A stretch of DNA of 7,927 nt from Acidobacteria bacterium 37-71-11. GTDB taxonomy: Bacteria; Acidobacteriota; Thermoanaerobaculia; Thermoanaerobaculales; Thermoanaerobaculaceae. Positions within the stretch are counted from its first letter, which is position 1. Every line of letters starts with the position of its first letter. Made by a program: the position numbers and the translations under genes. A model generated the notes under the pieces. That model was not told the DNA's origin, made no database searches, and saw nothing but the letters and a program-made list of their open reading frames with translations. Where the stretch lies: positions 1-7,927 of the forward strand of contig NCBR01000171.1 of assembly GCA_002279285.1 (NCBI GenBank), written 5' to 3'. Below are positions 5,603 through 7,927 of this stretch, in pieces.

Positions 5603-7147
5603 ATGCGTGTCGCGGGTGGTGGAGGGCCGTTGGACGGTCGGCCCGGGCGCTGGGCGCGGGCGGTGCTCGCGCTGGCCGCCGGTGTCGCGGCCGCGTGTGG
5701 GGGCAGCCCGCAAACACCTCTTTCCGTAACGCTCGACCGTGTCCCGAGCACGCTCGATCCCCACCACCACAACGAAATCGTGGGTTGGTCGCTGCTGTGC
5801 AACTTCTACGACGCGCTGGTCCGCTTCTCGCCCGAGATGAGGATCGAGCCGGCGCTCGCGGCGTCGTGGTCCGTTCTCGACGGCAACCGCGTACGCTTCG
5901 TCCTCCGGCGCGATGTCCGCTTCGCGGATGGGACGCCCTTCACCAGCGCCGATGTCGTCGCGAGCTTCGAGCGGGCGCTGCGGGATCCCGAGTCCAAGAT
6001 CAAGCACCAACTCGTCGGCATCCGCCGCGTGGTTGCGGATGGCGACGGCGCGGTCGTCTTCGAGACGGCGGCGCCGGCGCCGACCCTGGTCAACCGTCTG
6101 GCGTTCCTGTTCGTCGTGCCGCATGCCGAGGTCGCCCGGCCTGAGATCACGCGACCGGTCGGCACCGGACCGTACCGTTTCGTGGAGCGGCGCAGCGATG
6201 GCCGGGTCGTTGCCGAGGGCTGGGCGGGCTGGCATGGCATGCCGGACGTCAGGAAGGTGGTGTTCTCGTTCGTGGAGAACGAGGAGGAGCGCGGCAGTCA
6301 GTTCCTCGCCGGCGGTGTGGACGTCTCGGCCCGCGTGGTCGACGACGTCCTCGGCGATATCCACCGCCGGCAGGGCCTCCGCGTTGAGCCGCAGCCGAGC
6401 CTTGTGGTGCAGCTCCTGGTGGTCGCGCCGCGGGCGGGGAGGGGCGTAACCGGGCGCGCGCTCGCAGACCCGCGGGTCCGGAGGGCGATGCTGCTGGCGA
6501 TCGACCGCGCCGGTCTCGTCGGTCGGGTGTTTCGCGGCAACGGCGCGGTCGCGTCGCAGTACGTCCACCCAGTGGTGTTCGGCTACGACCCGGACGTCTC
6601 CGCGCTGCCGTACGACCTCCCTTGGGCCAGGCGGCTGCTCGCCGAGGCCGGGTTCGCCAACGGCTTTTCCGTGGATCTGGCGCACGGCTCGATCCCACCG
6701 GCGTACGTCGCGGAGTTGGTGGACGACCTCGGCCGCCTCGGGATCCGGGTCCAGCCGACCCAGTACTCACTGAGCGAGCTGCTGCGGCGGGCGCGGGCCG
6801 GTGAGCTGCCGCTGCTGACGTACGGGCGGGCGTGCACCACGGGCGATGCCTCGGAGTTCCTCGACAGCTCCGTGCACACGCGCGACGTCGAGCGGGGCCT
6901 CGGCATCGAGAACTTCAGCGGCGTCTCCGATCCCGAAACGGACGCCCTCCTGGAGGTTGCCGACCGGGAACTCGATCCTGCCCGCAGGCTCGCCCTGCTG
7001 CAGCAAGCCCAACGGCGGGTCCTCGATGCGCTCCCGATCCTTCCCCTGACCGTGCGGTCGGAGTTCGTCGGGGTGTCGGCCCGCGTGGACGTTCCGGTCA
7101 GGTACGACGGCTGGCTCTGGGTCGCGGGGTTCCGCTGGCGGCGCTGA
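5603..7147 (+). CDS. Family 5 extracellular solute-binding lipoprotein (peptide/nickel ABC type)
   Basis: This 514-aa protein belongs to the DppA/OppA/NikA class that captures peptides or other solutes for an ABC importer. The N-terminus has basic residues, a hydrophobic segment (about 18-31, AVLALAAGVAA) and Cys32 after Ala-Ala-Ala, a weak but acceptable lipobox, so a lipid anchor is likely. PSTLDPHHHNE (48-58) is the usual first-strand motif. RFVLRRDVRFADGTPFTSAD (98-117) is the family signature. A later segment, DPRVRRAMLLAIDRAGLVGRV, is the conserved helix around the second lobe, and the C-terminal LLQQAQRRVLDALPILPL is also typical. The length is normal for the family. ATG 5603 has GAGGGAG (5591-5597) 5 nt upstream. 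No permease or ATPase gene is in view on either side, so it looks like an orphan binding protein or one with distant partners. The ligand cannot be told. Reading frame intact throughout. Confidence 0.9.
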   Translation: MRVAGGGGPLDGRPGRWARAVLALAAGVAAACGGSPQTPLSVTLDRVPSTLDPHHHNEIVGWSLLCNFYDALVRFSPEMRIEPALAASWSVLDGNRVRFVLRRDVRFADGTPFTSADVVASFERALRDPESKIKHQLVGIRRVVADGDGAVVFETAAPAPTLVNRLAFLFVVPHAEVARPEITRPVGTGPYRFVERRSDGRVVAEGWAGWHGMPDVRKVVFSFVENEEERGSQFLAGGVDVSARVVDDVLGDIHRRQGLRVEPQPSLVVQLLVVAPRAGRGVTGRALADPRVRRAMLLAIDRAGLVGRVFRGNGAVASQYVHPVVFGYDPDVSALPYDLPWARRLLAEAGFANGFSVDLAHGSIPPAYVAELVDDLGRLGIRVQPTQYSLSELLRRARAGELPLLTYGRACTTGDASEFLDSSVHTRDVERGLGIENFSGVSDPETDALLEVADRELDPARRLALLQQAQRRVLDALPILPLTVRSEFVGVSARVDVPVRYDGWLWVAGFRWRR

Positions 7148-7182
7148 GACGGCGGCTCGACCCGGCGCGGGCGCCCTTCGGC

Positions 7183-7188
7183 TACGAT
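7183..7188 (+). promoter_or_regulatory. Putative -10 box for malQ
   Basis: TACGAT (4 of 6) lies in the 63-nt gap after the binding-protein gene, 22 nt before the malQ ATG, implying a leader of about 15 nt. No clear -35 is seen at 17 nt. It suggests malQ has its own promoter rather than depending on the gene before it. Confidence 0.3.
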
Positions 7189-7210
7189 GGCGGGGACGGG
7201 AGTCCGAGCG

Positions 7211-7927
7211 ATGACCTCGACGCGCGCCTGCGGCGTGCTTCTCCACCCGACGTGCCTCCCCGGACGTTTCGGGGTCGGCGACCTCGGCCCGGCCGCGCAC
7301 GGCTACCTCGAGTGGCTCGCCCATGCCGGCGCGCGCTGGTGGCAGGTGCTGCCGCTCAACCCCGCCGGGCTCGGCGCGTCACCGTACGCTGCACCCTCGA
7401 CGTTTGCCGGCAACACGATCCTGGTGAGCCCCGAGTTCCTGCGCGACGAGGGGCTCCTGGAAGCCGGTGACCTCGCCGACGTGCCGGAGTTTTCGCCGTT
7501 CGCGGTCGAGTTCGACCGCGTCGCCCCGTACAAGCGGGCGCTGCTCGAGCGCGCGTTCGAGCGCTTCGCCGCCAGACCGCCGGTCGCCCTGGCCGAGCGC
7601 TTCGAGACGTTTCGCAGCGCGAACGGCGCCTGGCTGCGTGACTGGGCGCTATTCGCGGCGCTCAGGCGCTCCAGCGGCGAGCTGCCGTGGTGGGAGTGGC
7701 CGGAAGAGCTGGCGCTGCGCCGTCCGGGTGCGATGGCGAGCTGGCTCGGGCCGCACGAGAGGGCGGTGCGGTTCGAGGAGTTCTGCCAGTTCCTCTTCTT
7801 CTCGCAGTGGCACGCCTTGCGCCAGCGAGCGCACGCGCTCGGCGTCCGCATCCTGGGCGACCTGCCGATCTACGTCGCCCGCGACAGCGCCGAGGTGTGG
7901 GCCAACCGCGAGCTGTTCCGCCTCGAC
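7211..7927 (+). CDS. malQ: 4-alpha-glucanotransferase (amylomaltase, GH77), N-terminal part
   Basis: This is the first 239 residues of a GH77 enzyme that transfers alpha-1,4-glucan segments between maltodextrins in the cytoplasm, in maltose or glycogen metabolism. The right edge cuts it at roughly half the usual length of about 500 aa. The start CGVLLHPTCLPGRFGVGDLG (7-26) matches the family opening. WWQVLPLNPAGLGASPYAAP (41-60) covers the acceptor-site loop with its conserved SPY, followed by TFAGN. DLPIYVARDSAEVWAN (217-232) near the edge is the next conserved block. The catalytic aspartate and glutamate lie beyond the window, so activity cannot be judged. GGGAG (7198-7202) stands 8 nt before the ATG, and the frame is open from there to the edge. 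The gene follows the binding protein by 63 nt, but has its own candidate -10 box. No other maltodextrin or glycogen gene is in view. Confidence 0.93.
   Translation, partial: MTSTRACGVLLHPTCLPGRFGVGDLGPAAHGYLEWLAHAGARWWQVLPLNPAGLGASPYAAPSTFAGNTILVSPEFLRDEGLLEAGDLADVPEFSPFAVEFDRVAPYKRALLERAFERFAARPPVALAERFETFRSANGAWLRDWALFAALRRSSGELPWWEWPEELALRRPGAMASWLGPHERAVRFEEFCQFLFFSQWHALRQRAHALGVRILGDLPIYVARDSAEVWANRELFRLD

Noticed and set aside
5468..6685. In-frame minus-strand extension of the phosphatase to 6685
   Set aside because: It is antisense to the binding protein and shows no domain. The recognisable protein begins near 5467.
1..7927. A new defence, secretion or mobile system
   Set aside because: All genes fall into known housekeeping or envelope families. 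There is no integrase, transposase, direct-repeat array, toxin-antitoxin pair or cluster of unknown genes.

Overview
The window is a high-GC (roughly 70%) stretch of bacterial chromosome, densely packed with ordinary-looking metabolic, membrane and envelope genes. The best taxonomic clue is the VWFA-related protein on the minus strand (2355-3254), a type especially abundant in Acidobacteriota. The zinc-ribbon rhomboid and the SpoIIE-type phosphatase with two membrane segments also fit that phylum, possibly near Thermoanaerobaculia. This placement is inference from family memory, not from a search.

Layout. 1-2280 is plus strand: the C-terminal half of a YqjM-type old yellow enzyme, a zinc-ribbon/rhomboid intramembrane protease 25 nt later, a small DUF2892 membrane protein, and a secreted FKBP-type prolyl isomerase. 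A 12-bp GC-rich hairpin (2301-2332) then separates these from a convergent minus-strand pair: a serine racemase/threonine dehydratase-like PLP enzyme followed by the VWFA-related protein. Further upstream, also on the minus strand, is a membrane-anchored PP2C/SpoIIE-type phosphatase (4334-about 5467). It is divergent from a plus-strand family 5 solute-binding lipoprotein (5603-7147). The 5' part of malQ (4-alpha-glucanotransferase) runs off the right edge.

How the genes work together. I see no single pathway. The PLP enzyme and VWFA protein look translationally coupled, because the ribosome-binding site of the second overlaps the stop codon of the first. The oxidoreductase and rhomboid are probably cotranscribed. 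The phosphatase and binding protein share a 135-nt divergent promoter region. The other genes look like independent short transcription units.

No mobile element, CRISPR array, tRNA, rRNA or convincing new multi-gene system is visible. No gap between genes exceeds about 135 nt. The points worth a second look are local: an apparent internal deletion in the VWFA protein, a phosphatase gene whose best start codon is ACG, a perfect hairpin in the FKBP leader, a recurring TA-rich box close to several starts, and a serine-racemase-like metal site in the PLP enzyme.
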